Assembly (NCBI RefSeq): GCF_001949145.1
Contig: NW_019091426.1
Coordinates: forward strand, 731,128 to 795,127
DNA length: 64,000 nt
DNA from: Acanthaster planci
Taxonomy: Eukaryota > Echinodermata > Asteroidea > Valvatida > Acanthasteridae
Direction: 5' to 3'
The position numbers and the translations under genes are program-made. Below are positions 1-12,500 of this stretch, one piece after another. Position 1 is the first letter of the stretch, and each line of letters opens with the position of its first letter. Below the pieces are notes generated by a model that searched no databases, had not been told where the DNA came from, and worked only from the letters and a program-made list of their open reading frames with translations.

Positions 1-3000
1 AGGCCTTATCCTGTGTCCTATCCGTTTAATTTCTTTCTCGTTCTCTTTTCCTGTAATTTCCCCTTTTTACTCCGTTTCCGCCAGAGGGGTGAAAGTGCTC
101 CACCCCCCATTAACACACATGATCACATGACCTTGCTCCACAACCTCAGATATACAGCGATGCAATGGTTCTTACCACAATGTGTGAGTTTATGAGGGGT
201 ACCTGAGCGCACAGTGTTAGACTTGGATGCTAGATCTAGAATTAATATTTGCCATGTCACTTGTACACATTTTTTTGGAGGGGAGTGGGGAGTTGGCTGG
301 GCTATGGTGTGCTATTAAAATTGAACACAGTACTTGCTCTAGCTATTGACCCATTACCTACATCAGGTACCACCCCAAACCACCTGACTGTCTTCCTAGT
401 GCTGCCCAATCTGCCGATACATGCTTCAGCCTTTAGTAGTGATTTCAACCAGTTAATACAGTTTACAGAATTGACTACAAGTTGTGCCGGTTGGCGAACC
501 GGATGGAATCCGGTAGGCATTTGGGAAGTATTATGAACAATAAGAACGTTCTTTCATGCATGTTCCAATGTAATAAAACTACATGGTATGTAAGTGTACC
601 TCCCAAATGAATATCATTTGCAGAATCTGTTCATGATCTGATTTAATATTATCATAAAAAAAATTGTTTTTTAATGAAATCAATAATTTCCTTAATTCAG
701 AAAATGAAATCACGTAATTATATCCTTTATCGGAAGTATTACAGCTGTTAGAATTTCATGGAATAAAAAAACTTCATACACGAAATGATCTGGCTGTTTC
801 ATAAGGCTCTGTTATCAGTGCATGGAAATAGTGTCGACTCGAAACAAAATCTTTGTTTTCTCCCGTTGTATCACTCCCTGTTTTGCACACCCCGCGGGGT
901 ATGTTAAAGTTCCATGTTACATTTTGGCCGGTGCCACTTGCAAACCGGATCACGGGGCAGGATGCGAAACAAACCCGGCGAAGTCTCTGCCCAGCGGGAT
1001 CTTAGCAAGAAACATTGAATTATGCGTATTTGCTTCCGGTGTCATTCGAAACTCATTTGCAGTTGGGCAAACAAAGCCATCATGAATGAAAAGCTAATGT
1101 GCTTTGGAGTGTTCAGTTTTATTAAGCACATGTTAAGAAATGTTTGTCTTCACCTGATAACACCACAATTCTGGTAACACCGCCAACAACTCGCGCTGCT
1201 GCCCAGCGCGTTGGTTGGCGCGTACTTGTCGTCGATCTATCCAGCTAGCTAGCCAGCGGGCTTGGCTCGTGATCGTAACTTTTTTTGGTAACAGCGCCCT
1301 CTTCGGCGTAAGTCCATTCTACATAAGTGTCAAGCGCCCAAGCTGAGACAGGTGGTAAATTTACTCCAAACTAAATTCCCGGCTGTGGTTTTATTTGTAC
1401 GATTAGTGATGTGTGAACGGGGGTGGGGGGTTGACATAAAGTTCTCTCAATGAAGTATTTACTACGTGTGACTGGATCCAACAAAATGAGTCTTATAACC
1501 CATGTTGGCACCTAGATGAAAACAGACAATAACGGGTGGAAAATGCACTAGTAGGCTGAGTTCGGGTGGCTTGTTCTCGTATGTTCACGAACAGCTCGAT
1601 ATGCTGTTCTAGTGGGTCGGCCGCTCGAACGCCGGGAACGTACAACCGGTTAAACAGGAACATTCATTTCTGTGTTATGAAGAATAGTTAACGTTACTTT
1701 TGCAAAGTTTCCTATTATCTCTGGCTTTGTAAGCCATATTTTTTGCCATGTTTGCAGCTGTTCAAAAATCAAAATCTCACGAGTTTTTCTGTGTGTTCTT
1801 GTAAAACCCTGACAGAGAGGTAGTGTGTGATCCTGTTCCGAGTACAGTGTTCTTGAGTGCTGTTCCCACCGTTCGAGTGGGAGAACAGGAAATTTGTGTT
1901 AAGTACAGGCCGCCCTAACTCGACCTTACAGTACATGTATGTGTCGCTCCTAGATGACATATATCAAAGTTCTTTGGGGTGTCATTCACCCACTGCCTTT
2001 GAACAGTCACATTTAGTTGGACAATTTGAGTTTGACAAGATCGATTTTTGAGTGTTTTGTTAAACTCAATACAGCCATTCCTCCATGATACAGCTAATGG
2101 GTTATAAACTCTACCGAATTACCAAAAAGTAACCATTTCGAATTTATAGCACTTTTTTTCACAAGGGGAATGTCATGCAATGAATTAAAAAAGCCGAATT
2201 TATTCCAAGGGAGTCATTTATCAACGTCAACTGGTTATTAATTTCGAAAGCAAACTGAGACTGAAAAGTTGGCACAGTTTCAAGGAAGTCTAGTTATGCC
2301 ATAGAGTAGATATAGTGTCTCATTTTGTCGAAAATCCGTGGGCGCGGCATAGTACATGTATGCCTATTCCATTCATTGTTTTGGTCGAAATGTTAGGGTG
2401 AGCACGAATTCCATTGATAATCTAAAAGGCCATTTGAGCAATGATAATGACTAAATTCTGATGGTTTGTGTTTTAATTTTTTTCGAAAAATGTTAAGATT
2501 AAAGTAGCTACAATCCAAAAATTGCGTGTTTCCATTTTGGTGTTGGGGAGGCGTTTCCTATTAGCGTGCCTCCCTACTATTAAATGATCGAGTCTGACTT
2601 TCACGCGGGATCGAAGACCACGTGGTACCTATTGCACCAGCCAATCTTTGTTTACAAACTGACCACGCACATTTTCTCCATTCATAAATTCCTCTCAAGG
2701 CGCACAAAGAATGTGGGTGTAACTGGTTCGAACCGGCTTTTTTTTGCACACGTACCGCGGCCACGTCTATGATCATAGTAACGTGCCGGCATTTTTGCGC
2801 TCGTGTACACACGGAGCACATGTTACTAATGCCATTACGATTAAAACTTTCGTTCATTTCGCGTTCAGTCATCCGTAGTTCACTTTTGTCTTTTATTGTC
2901 TTGAACAGCGTGGCGACTTTTTACAGATTTGACTGAAAGAAAGAACTGATTTTGAGTAAGATTTACTCAGAACACGCCAATTTTTAGAGCTATTGGGTTG

Positions 3001-3043
3001 GTAGGTTGTTTTCACTAACGTGAGTTAGGCCTACTGTAGGAAA
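1..3043. other. Upstream flank of gene A, no gene seen
   Basis: AT-rich with GC-richer patches at about 860-1320 and 2550-2860. No exon with splice sites and family similarity is seen. The 2550-3043 stretch is the likely promoter and 5' UTR region of gene A, but no clear TATA or initiator is visible. Confidence 0.5.
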
Positions 3044-3542
3044 ATGGAGAAACGCAAGTCAGAGAAAAATGGCACGAAGCCAGGGGAAGGAAAAGACGAC
3101 GCAGTTTCCAGTGCTGGTTCAAGCGATGTTGTGGTCCTTCGGCGTGAAATTGGGCTCTGGGGATGCGTCTCGGTCTGTGTAGGCATCATGATCGGCTCCG
3201 GCATCTTTATCTCACCCAAGGGAATCCTGCAAAACACAGGGACGGTGGGCATGGCGCTCATCGTCTGGGTCCTCACTGGGTTGATGTCCGGACTTGGAGC
3301 CCTCTGCTTCGCTGAGCTGGGCACCACATTCACCAAGTCGGGTGGCGAGTACGCCTTCCTGTTGGAGGCTTTTGGCCCACTGGCAGCCTTCCTGAGACTT
3401 TGGGCGAACATCATCGCCATCGGCACCGGTACGATCGCCGTTTTAGCAATCACCTTCGCTAATTACGCGCTAGCTGCTTTCTTCGGTGACTGCCAGGATG
3501 TGCCGATGACCGCCGTCCGTCTTGTGGCGGCATTGATCCTGT
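3044..3542 (+). CDS. Gene A exon 1: N-terminus, TM1 to TM3, heavy-chain cysteine
   Basis: Codes residues 1-167 and ends one base into a codon before donor GTAAGT at 3543. It carries GSGIF (51-55), [14 protein letters not shown] and Cys150 in FFGDCQ. This single 499-nt exon holds the cytosolic tail, TM1-TM3 and the start of TM4. A TAG just before the ATG (ctactgtag) could also be a splice acceptor if there is a separate 5' UTR exon. Confidence 0.93.
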
Positions 3543-6500
3543 GTAAGTATTCACTGAAACATCATTTTGCTCGAGTGCTGTGTCCCTTTGTGCCTATCCC
3601 CTGGCTCAGAATAAATAAAGAGAAAATACATTTTTTTTGGAAAGTACATGAAAGTTGTGCTTCTGCTGGATGGAGCTGATGACTTATTCCCCTCAAGGAA
3701 AGATTTCCGTGTACGCACAACACTTGATGCCCCCTTTGCAAAAACCTATGATGCTTGTCTGAAAAACTTGTTTGTTTTGGCCTAGGCTTAGTCTTAATGC
3801 TTCGGAGTTTTCTCACCTAAACTTCACTCTTTAGGACATGCCATGCTCCGATATACAACTTCCAAGTAATTGTTGTCCGCCCATAGACTTATTGGACGCT
3901 GTACGTGATCACATGTGGGCCTAGCTCCGCTGAGTGGAGCGTTAGTATTCCTCTTTTTATGATTTTGGACGGGATCGTCATACTGTAATCACGATTCCGT
4001 CCAAAATCATAAAAGGAGAATTACTAACGCAGTAGAGCTAGTGTGGTCCTACAGTACAATTATGATTTGTACCGGTATACTGGAACCAGGAAGGCCGGCT
4101 GAATTCTTTTATTTACAGTAATTATTTATCATGATCAGGCGTGACACGAATGCCTACAGCAGTTATTTACTGGGTACTGACAGAGCTGCAAGTCACAACT
4201 CAGTAGTTGTGACTTGCAGTTCTGTTACTTTTTTGCTGGGGTCTCTACACCCAGTTAGATTATTTTAACTGTTGCTATTATTTTGAAAATTGTTGGGTTT
4301 ATACATTGTTCATTTTTAATGGAATTATCACCATGGAATAAGAAATTGTTGATTAAAAAAAAGAAAGAAAATGATTCACTAGGCCCAACAACAGAACTAC
4401 TTCCAGCTATAGGAGTAAGAAAATTGGTAACTTTCCTACCGGATGCAGGGAACTTGCTAGAATAATTTGTGTGAATTTGCTTAGCATGCTTATTTCTCAA
4501 CAAATCCCATTTCATTGGTCTTTGTAAATTACCTCTGGTTCTGAGCCGATTTTTTTTTTGCACCATGCCAATAAGCTAAGCAATATGCTAAGTGATGCCT
4601 TAGAATGGACCCTGTTTACTCCACAAGACGGGGCATCATTTGAACCTATTATGATAGTTGTTTTGCGTGACTGGTTGATCGTGCTGTGCTGTCAACTATC
4701 TTGGAGGAAACCTTGGACTTTGCTGCTTCTTTTTTTTTCAAAACAATTTTCCAAGATTGAATTAGACAGAAAAGGCGATTGGTTAGTGGGAAAAGAATAA
4801 GTTCAACCGTGGTTCAACAGATCATGTCACAGGATCAACCCATCACGCCCCCAACATGTATGTAGCACAGTGTACCAAATTGGTGATCTTCGCCCAGCAA
4901 GCACCTGTTAGCATGTACATGTACGTCACGTTCAGGGACTTACTTCATCACCTGACCCACATTAGCTTAGTTTGATTTAAAAACGGCTCAACTTTGCTAT
5001 CTTGAACCAGTTAAACTGTTCTAAATGAGGTTGGGTTGCTGCTGCTCTGGGTTTGTGAGGTCAGGGGCAGATGGGCAATTGGTCAGGTTCCCTGCTGATG
5101 AAGCCAATTTTATTTTAGGAGTGGTCTGAGGAATGGATTGTGTTTGACATCAAGCTCAGTCTGACCACAGATTCATAGATTTGATATTTAGTACCCTGGA
5201 GAGTTTCAGGGGTGATTGCATTGTTCATTGTTGTGGGTTTTTTGCTGGGGTTAGGTTGGGCTTGAAAAAAAGTTCATGGGATCCACACTAGTTGTTCCTG
5301 TGTAGATGCATTGGAATGTGTCCCTGATTGGCACTTGTTTCATGAGCTTACGCAGAGTGTAGTTGAGCTTTGGCTGTCCAACAAGAAGTGCTGTTATTCC
5401 GCCCATATTTGCAAGTCATGCACTGCCCGTAGACCTCACATGATCTCACTGACTCAAGGTTTAACAAACCCTATACCGACCTCTGAACTATTGAATTGAA
5501 TCCTGTGTTGTTTTTAGTCTTCATGATTGATCAATCCACCCTTCAACCTATGCCCACTGCCCTGCAAAATTTGATTACAATGGATTGCAATTTGGTAATC
5601 AGAACGGTTTTGCAGATTGCACCCCTGTGAACTTTCAGCATGTAACACAGGTTTTCAGTCACCCCACAGCACTGCTTTGAAAGGGTTTATATCGGATTTG
5701 AAGTTTTCAATGTGGAAAGGAGTGGTCTGTCCCATATGGTTTTGAATTAGATCCTGTTGAATTGGATCCAGGTAGAGTTGCCAGGACAAAAAAACATGGT
5801 GTTTATTCTGGTCTGATTGTACTTGAATTGAAACTAGGGGAGGTCCTAAATATTATCAAAGAGCTTGAAGATTTTTGTTGGAACTCAGCTATTGGGAAAC
5901 AAATGCAGGGATTTAAACAAGTTCCCCTAAAAAGCTTAAATGTTGCCTCCTGCAAAGTGAAAAAATATGTTGTGAGCTTTCTTTAAAAAGATTTGTGAAA
6001 ATTCCGCAAAGTGGAGGGGAATTTCAGGGGACTGTCAAGGGTCGTTGAGTTTTCGATCTTAGGGAAGGGGATCCAATCGAGCCCTGGGGGAGCTTTGCGG
6101 GTGACTGCCGCACTTAAGGAGCCTTTTGAAATGGCATTACCGGTAGGTCTGTGATGAATATCCGAATGTTTAAATATTTTCCGAATGTGAATATTCGAAT
6201 GCGGAATTCATGAAAAGGAAGCAATAATTTTCTTTTGTTTTAAATGAGAAAAATCACACTATGGAAGCTTGTTTCAAGCAAATTCAAATGAACAGAAATA
6301 GGATTCAAATAGTAAATTATACATTGAAAATCTGAAAGGAATAGAAATTCTCAATGGGCAAAAAGTATTGTTTATCTGTTGAATCTTGCTAAATCTTGGT
6401 TGGTTATAGTTCTAGAAGTGAGAGGCTATAAAGCAATAGCTTTTATGGCCCCTCCCCCCATCCTCAACATTTCCCAATTTTTTAGATGAATACTTGAGAA

Positions 6501-9500
6501 ACAACTGCAACATACATGGAGGAAGAAATCAGACTTTTCATGAGATTTAAAGATTTTGAAGTTTACTTTAATGTAGCTGCCTGCTGATTATTGGTGTGGC
6601 ATGGCATGTGATGTCATTCTTGGGCAAAATGGCGGCCAGTGGGTCCTCAGGTTTATATTTCAGCTGAACTAAACGTGTATGCTCTCCAAGCAATCTCATG
6701 ATTCTTTGTTTCCCTGGTGGAAGTAACCATCGTGGCTTTATAGTTTGATTGTTATATTGCTTAACGAGACGTTACGTGATCATAGTAAGCCTTACTCAAT
6801 CCATAGGAAAGTGTGATGTAGTATACATGTAGTTTGTTCTGTACTCCGTGTGCCCAAAACATGAGTAGTTTATAGATCTTTCAGGTACTTCAGAATTTAG
6901 ATTTGAATTTGAAACCAGATAAGAGTGTAGTCCATCACCATTGCTTAGGACAGTGTCCTTTCTCTATGGTTGAGGTCATCATCCAGTCTGTGCTGGGTTG
7001 GCCTGATTGTACAATGTATATGTGTGTACCGGTGCCTGCTGACTGCTACATGTGAAGTCGTGGGGAAGTGTTCAATAGTGCTGTTCATGCATGCATGATA
7101 AAAGACCAGTGCACATGTAGGGATAGGCAACACTTTGTATCATTGACAATATCCTGGGTGGGTGTTTGCACTGCTATGTAACAGATTTCCGATTACATGT
7201 ACATGTATGGATACCACATCACTACATGTACATGTACCTCCCTTGGTCCTTTCTTTACCAAAAGTGTTGGCTGTCTGACAAGGGTTTTGTGTCTCAAAAG
7301 ACCCTTTTGTACTTCCTACAACTAGCCCACAATTAGCACTCTGATTCTTCGGGAGTGCACCATTATAGATCCGTTCTTATGTAACATCTTGTGAAATTCA
7401 AAAGGGCAGCTTAGCATTCCTTGGATATGACCTCTGTTTAAGAGTTCCTCCTGGACCCTCCCACCACCAATGCAGAACGGGAAGGTCTTGGACTTTTGCC
7501 AAACAATTGCTTCCCGCCAAGTCTGTTGATCAAAAAAGGAATGTGGCCAAACCTGAACAGTAATCTGATCAAGTTCCGTCTAGACGAGGCAATTTTACTC
7601 TTTTCAAATTTTGAGACGCCTAGCTGACTTATTAGCAGTAGTTAACACCTTTTTCAGGCTGCGAGCACAGTGTAGCAATCTTGCTGTAAGTACGCTGTAG
7701 GGTACACTCTACTAAATGGGTAGATTTCTACGTGTGAGCTCACTAATACCGGTATTTTGTGATCCCATAGGGATTTTACAATAAGAGGTGCCATCATCGG
7801 GAGGGATCATGGAAATTTTTTCATAAATCACCAATTTCGGACTTTTGGCATCCAACCCGGCGTATTTTGTACTCAAAAACCTCCAGCCCGTGGGCCTATT
7901 TTGCATAGAGGCAGTCAGCTAGAGTACGTGTACTGTACATTGAGAGCTGAGTCCCTATGGTTTAATCTGAAAAAGACGCTCTCCTAAAATTCAGATCTAC
8001 AAGATGTAGACCTTGTATACATGTAGATTGATAGTTCCATGTGCAGCCCTCCCCCCCAAAAAACAAACTTTTGTTCAAAACAAATTCAACAAAAGTGCCA
8101 ATAAGTTAGTTTCATTTTTTAGTGCTGTCCTTGAACTTGCAAAGGTTTAGGCTTTCACTGGACATTTGCCACGCCAGATTGGTTTTCATCAAAAGTAGGG
8201 CAAACATTCTCTGGGCCAATTCCTCCTCACAGGTCCAACATGTCGAAATTCATCTTTCTCCTTCCTCTTCTCTGATGTAGTTGGAAAAAGCTTGTTTTTG
8301 CGATTACAAATAAAAGAGAGGTGTTCAGTACATGTATGCTGCATTCCTAGATAAGTTTGTGTCAGTCACACGATCATGAGATAACAAATGCCATATATAG
8401 GTCTACAAGGGCGAGATTACACGTAGAAAGATGTAAGGCAAACCAGCCAACACTTTGATCATTGATTTTGTGAAGATAACATGTTTGTACCACGATAAAG
8501 CCCTCCAGAGGTGGTAATAGCTACCCAGTACATGTACTGCTTAACTAAGCAGTTAAAAGGCTGTAAAAACTAACAATAAAAAGTTTTGTCCTCTTTTTTT
8601 TAAACTGTGTTTTAAATTTAAAAAAATATTCTTGACTTGGGTTTACATATAGTTATGTTGTGTGTCACCCAAATTCGCTGTCAGTGTTCATAAAATTTAT
8701 TAGAAATGAGTCAATTTAATAGCATTCATGATCGCTTAGCTAGCACATTGAGGCTTGTGTAAGCATTCATATTTTGCTATTGAACCATTATTAACTGAGC
8801 CATTGTAGGCGCCTGTGCAGACACTGTTCAGTATGCTGTGATGGCTTGACCTGTTTTGATTAAGTGCTCCAGTTCGATTTCCAAATATGGGCTGTTTCAA
8901 ACTAGACAGGTTTCATGTTCCCAGATTTTTGGGGTCTGTTTTATTCAAATTGTCACTTTCTTTCTCTCTTTCTTTGTGATGTAGTTGTGATTTTCTACCT
9001 GAACAGCGTCAGCGTGACGTGGACCACGAGAGTTCAAGTCTTTCTGACCATCGCTAAGGTCATCGGTCTAACTATCATCATCATCACCGGCATTGTGCTT
9101 CTCTTCCAAGGTACAAAGCCTTTATTTATTTTGTCCAGTAAATGGCTTTGTTGGTCGTCTGGGTGAAAGAAGATGCAAAGTTGCATTATTATAGCACTCA
9201 AGTCAGTATCACAATTTGAGAGAATTTGCCGACAGTATGAGTTGACCTAGGGTCAGAAACTAATGACTTATTCCTTGAATTCAAATGTATCACCTAGTGA
9301 CCCTTTTATCCTCATCACCTGACCCTGGATAACAGGTGTTACGTTGACTTAACTGAGCAACATTCGTTCTACTCAGTCCTACTTCTTTAACGTGGTGAGT
9401 AGCGTCCCCAGTATAGTTAGTGGTGTACCGATACTCCTCTGAACATGTTAGTGCGAGATAACATAAACAGCTGCGCAAAAAGAGAACACATTCGAGGAAC

Positions 9501-12500
9501 CAAAATGCTGATGCAAGAATTCTGGCGGTGACATCAACGGAGTGGAAGGAATCTGTATGTGCGTCCCTGGGGATGGTAGCTGTAGCCAGGTTGAGGTTGG
9601 GGGAAACACCGAATAAATCCCCCCCACCCTCCAATGCGTGCAAGCCGAATGCTGGCACTTTGCCAAGAACATGTCTAGCAGTCGAGGCAAAACAGAACCA
9701 CTGAGAGAAAAGAGTACTACAGTCATATATCCGGAAATGGAAATGTAACCGACTAACCCATAAGCCATGTTCATCGGCTAATTGATTTTAATTCGAATGT
9801 GGTAAGATATCCCGGGGAATAACTTACATGTTGCTGGGGCCAGTATCTTGTAAAAATGCTCTCAGTTTCCCCGAGAGCTAAACCTCAACCCAGTCGGCAG
9901 CAGTCGGGGGTTCAAATGAAATGCCAAGCGCACAGTGTTTTGAAGCTGTCTGGGAGGGAGACATTTGGTGAATGGCTGTGGGGTCTGGATGTAGGCCACA
10001 TCGAGTGCTGGCGGAAGCATGATAGATGGGTTTGGTTGGGATTCAAAGTGTTCAGTTCCAGAGACATCACTTTGACCTTTCTTTGGCCATCCTAGTAAGT
10101 GTGGAGAATTCCTTCATAAATATTACCCATCCTCTGATTTCAAGACAAAGAGACAAGTTCCAGCGTACATATTAAATGCTGACTGAAATAAGGGATCGTG
10201 ACATGTGGAACATCACATGTGCACGATATTTAGTCTATTATTAAAGTACATGTTTAAATTTGAATCTAATATTGTCTGATTTATTACTGTTTGATTTTTT
10301 TTTTATTTCAGCACCCATGTGTGATCCATTTTTTTTCAAATACATGTACATATTCGTTTATACTTTCCTCACTTAAACCTACGGTTCCAGAAGTAAATGA
10401 AAAAATGGAACTACAATGAGTCAGCAGTGTTTGAAGTAAACTTGAAAGTTCTTGTTTGGGTAAAGGATTACATGATTGCATCAGTAGCCCTTGGATGATG
10501 GTTAGGGTGTATTGGCATGTTAAAAGCATCCGGTGTAAATAAATGATGCTGTAGAGCGGGCGAGTATTGATTGAGGCATCTCATCTCATCAAATTCTGTT
10601 GGTCAGAGTTGCAGATCATTGGGGGGGGGGAGAACAGTAGAACAGGTGAAGCGCTTGTTGTGACATATTTGTTGCAACCAAATTCATCGGAGATTGAATC
10701 TCTACATCTTCATAACATTACGGATGATGACATTTTTTACTTGGAAAAGAAACAATCTTCATTCCAAACAAACTCAATAAGACCTTGTTTGAAGTAAGGA
10801 GATGCATTACGATACTAATTCTGTGAATAAAAACCTTGCAAGATGGGGTGCTTGGATTTGGCAGAGTATGGGTCGTTAAGGTTAAAAAGTTCAGAATTTC
10901 TTATTTAAAGTCGCCAGACTAAATTTGGGTTAGGTTGAAAGTGCATGTTCATGCACTGCAACTTTATGTGCGAGTTCGGTTAACTTTTTTTTGAAAAAGC
11001 AAGGTTGCCAAAGAAAAAAGAGTGCTGTGAAGGAAAAGAATTTTGAACTTTTCAAGAGGGGATGATTGATGGTCAGTGCACAATCAGGTTTGTAGAATCT
11101 TTTGTTTTTCATTGGACAATGGTTTCCTGAGTAAAAAAAAAAAGCTTCATCGCAAGTTGTCCTATTCCACGCAGCTCCTAAAAAATGGACTGGGCATGAC
11201 ATTTATTTCATTGGGAGCTGAAACTTTCGCCTCTGCTTAGAAAATCATTGGCCCAGGAAGCATGCTTTTCTAAAATGGTGATGTCAGCAAAAAGAGGACC
11301 CCTCTAGTCAGGGTTGTCAAGAGGGGAGTTCAAGCACAGGTCAAACCCGCAGGGCTGGGGGTGAGGCCTCGAAGGTTGAGAGGGAAATTGAAGGATAGGA
11401 TTTAGGAAACCCACCTCCTTGTTCACTTCTTACATGTACATGTATGTATCTGAAAGTCCTATGATTCCTTGTGACTGCGTCTGTGTTCCAGGCATGGAGG
11501 AAGGAACTCGTGATAGGGGAAAGGATGTTTGTGTGACAGTCGTCTGGCCAGACGAGAAATCACACGGTTGGGTGAATGACCCATGAACTGACCAAACAAC
11601 TCTAAATGACAAAGCAGTTTCTTGAGGGAAAGCATGTGATTCTGATGGAATGCGTAATCAATGGCAGTCAGTGTTGACTTTATCTCTACATGCATGACAT
11701 GCATTATTGTTATCAAGTGAGAAGTGTAGTGATGAGCCCCCCCAATAGTTAAAAAACTTACACTTTTGACTTGTGCCTCAATTGTTAATTCACTTACGTA
11801 CGTTTATACGTGACAGACTTACTGAAGAAAGGTTTGAACACTGCCCCAATTTTTGCCACGAAAAATCAAAGCTTTCATTTACAGTAATTTGGATTTTTTA
11901 GGGGGGCCTTTTAACATTTGTTGATACTTGTGTACGTGTCACTTTTTTGTGGGTTGAATGTTTGTATGAATGTATTGGATGACTGCTGTTAGACGATTTC
12001 CAAGAATTAACAAAAATTACCTCCTTGACCCAAAGTTTATCTCGAAACGGTTTTGGGGTACCCACTGCTACGTCAGACTGAACCAACCAGCTGACCGCGG
12101 CAAGCTTGGTAGTCGAGTGGTTAAGACGTCTGCACTAGCAAGCAGGAGGTTGTGGGTTCAAGTCCTCCAGTACCCGAGTAAACTTGTGAATGTTTTTACA
12201 AGCTCTCGGACAAGCACTGGTTATACAGTGTTAATTAACATACGTGTACACCGGTGTAGGGGCAAAACCATAATTAAGATTTCCAAAAACATATGGTCAC
12301 AAGTATTAACCATGCTGCTATTAATGTGATGACGCCATTCTGTCTGCTGCTTTATTAATAAACGTTAATCAGTACAAATGACACCAGATTTGGATCAACT
12401 GATAGTTTGCTTCCGGTATTGGTCTCCAAAGAGAGAACAAGTGGTGCGTCATTGGCCATGTGACTTGTTAATTAATAACAAGCAGGTCAAAGTGAGGGGA

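Larger units (their letters stand above)
3543..8984 (+). other. Gene A intron 1 (5.4 kb) with foldback and dispersed repeats
   Basis: Non-coding. It holds a hairpin element at about 3898-4059, a near-perfect hairpin at 4180-4225, a dispersed-repeat copy at about 6140-6415 and ACATGTACATGT microsatellite patches (about 4913, 7195 and 8525). Confidence 0.8.

Noticed and set aside
3031-3453. 140-codon ORF on the minus strand
   Set aside because: Lies opposite gene A exon 1, whose plus-strand translation is a clear transporter; the antisense frame is a shadow.
9448-9774. Minus-strand ORF of 108 codons with a hydrophobic start
   Set aside because: No splice partners, no family likeness, within gene A intron 2.
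12102-12175. Functional tRNA gene
   Set aside because: A and B boxes are present but the anticodon loop is 8 nt and the acceptor stem does not pair.
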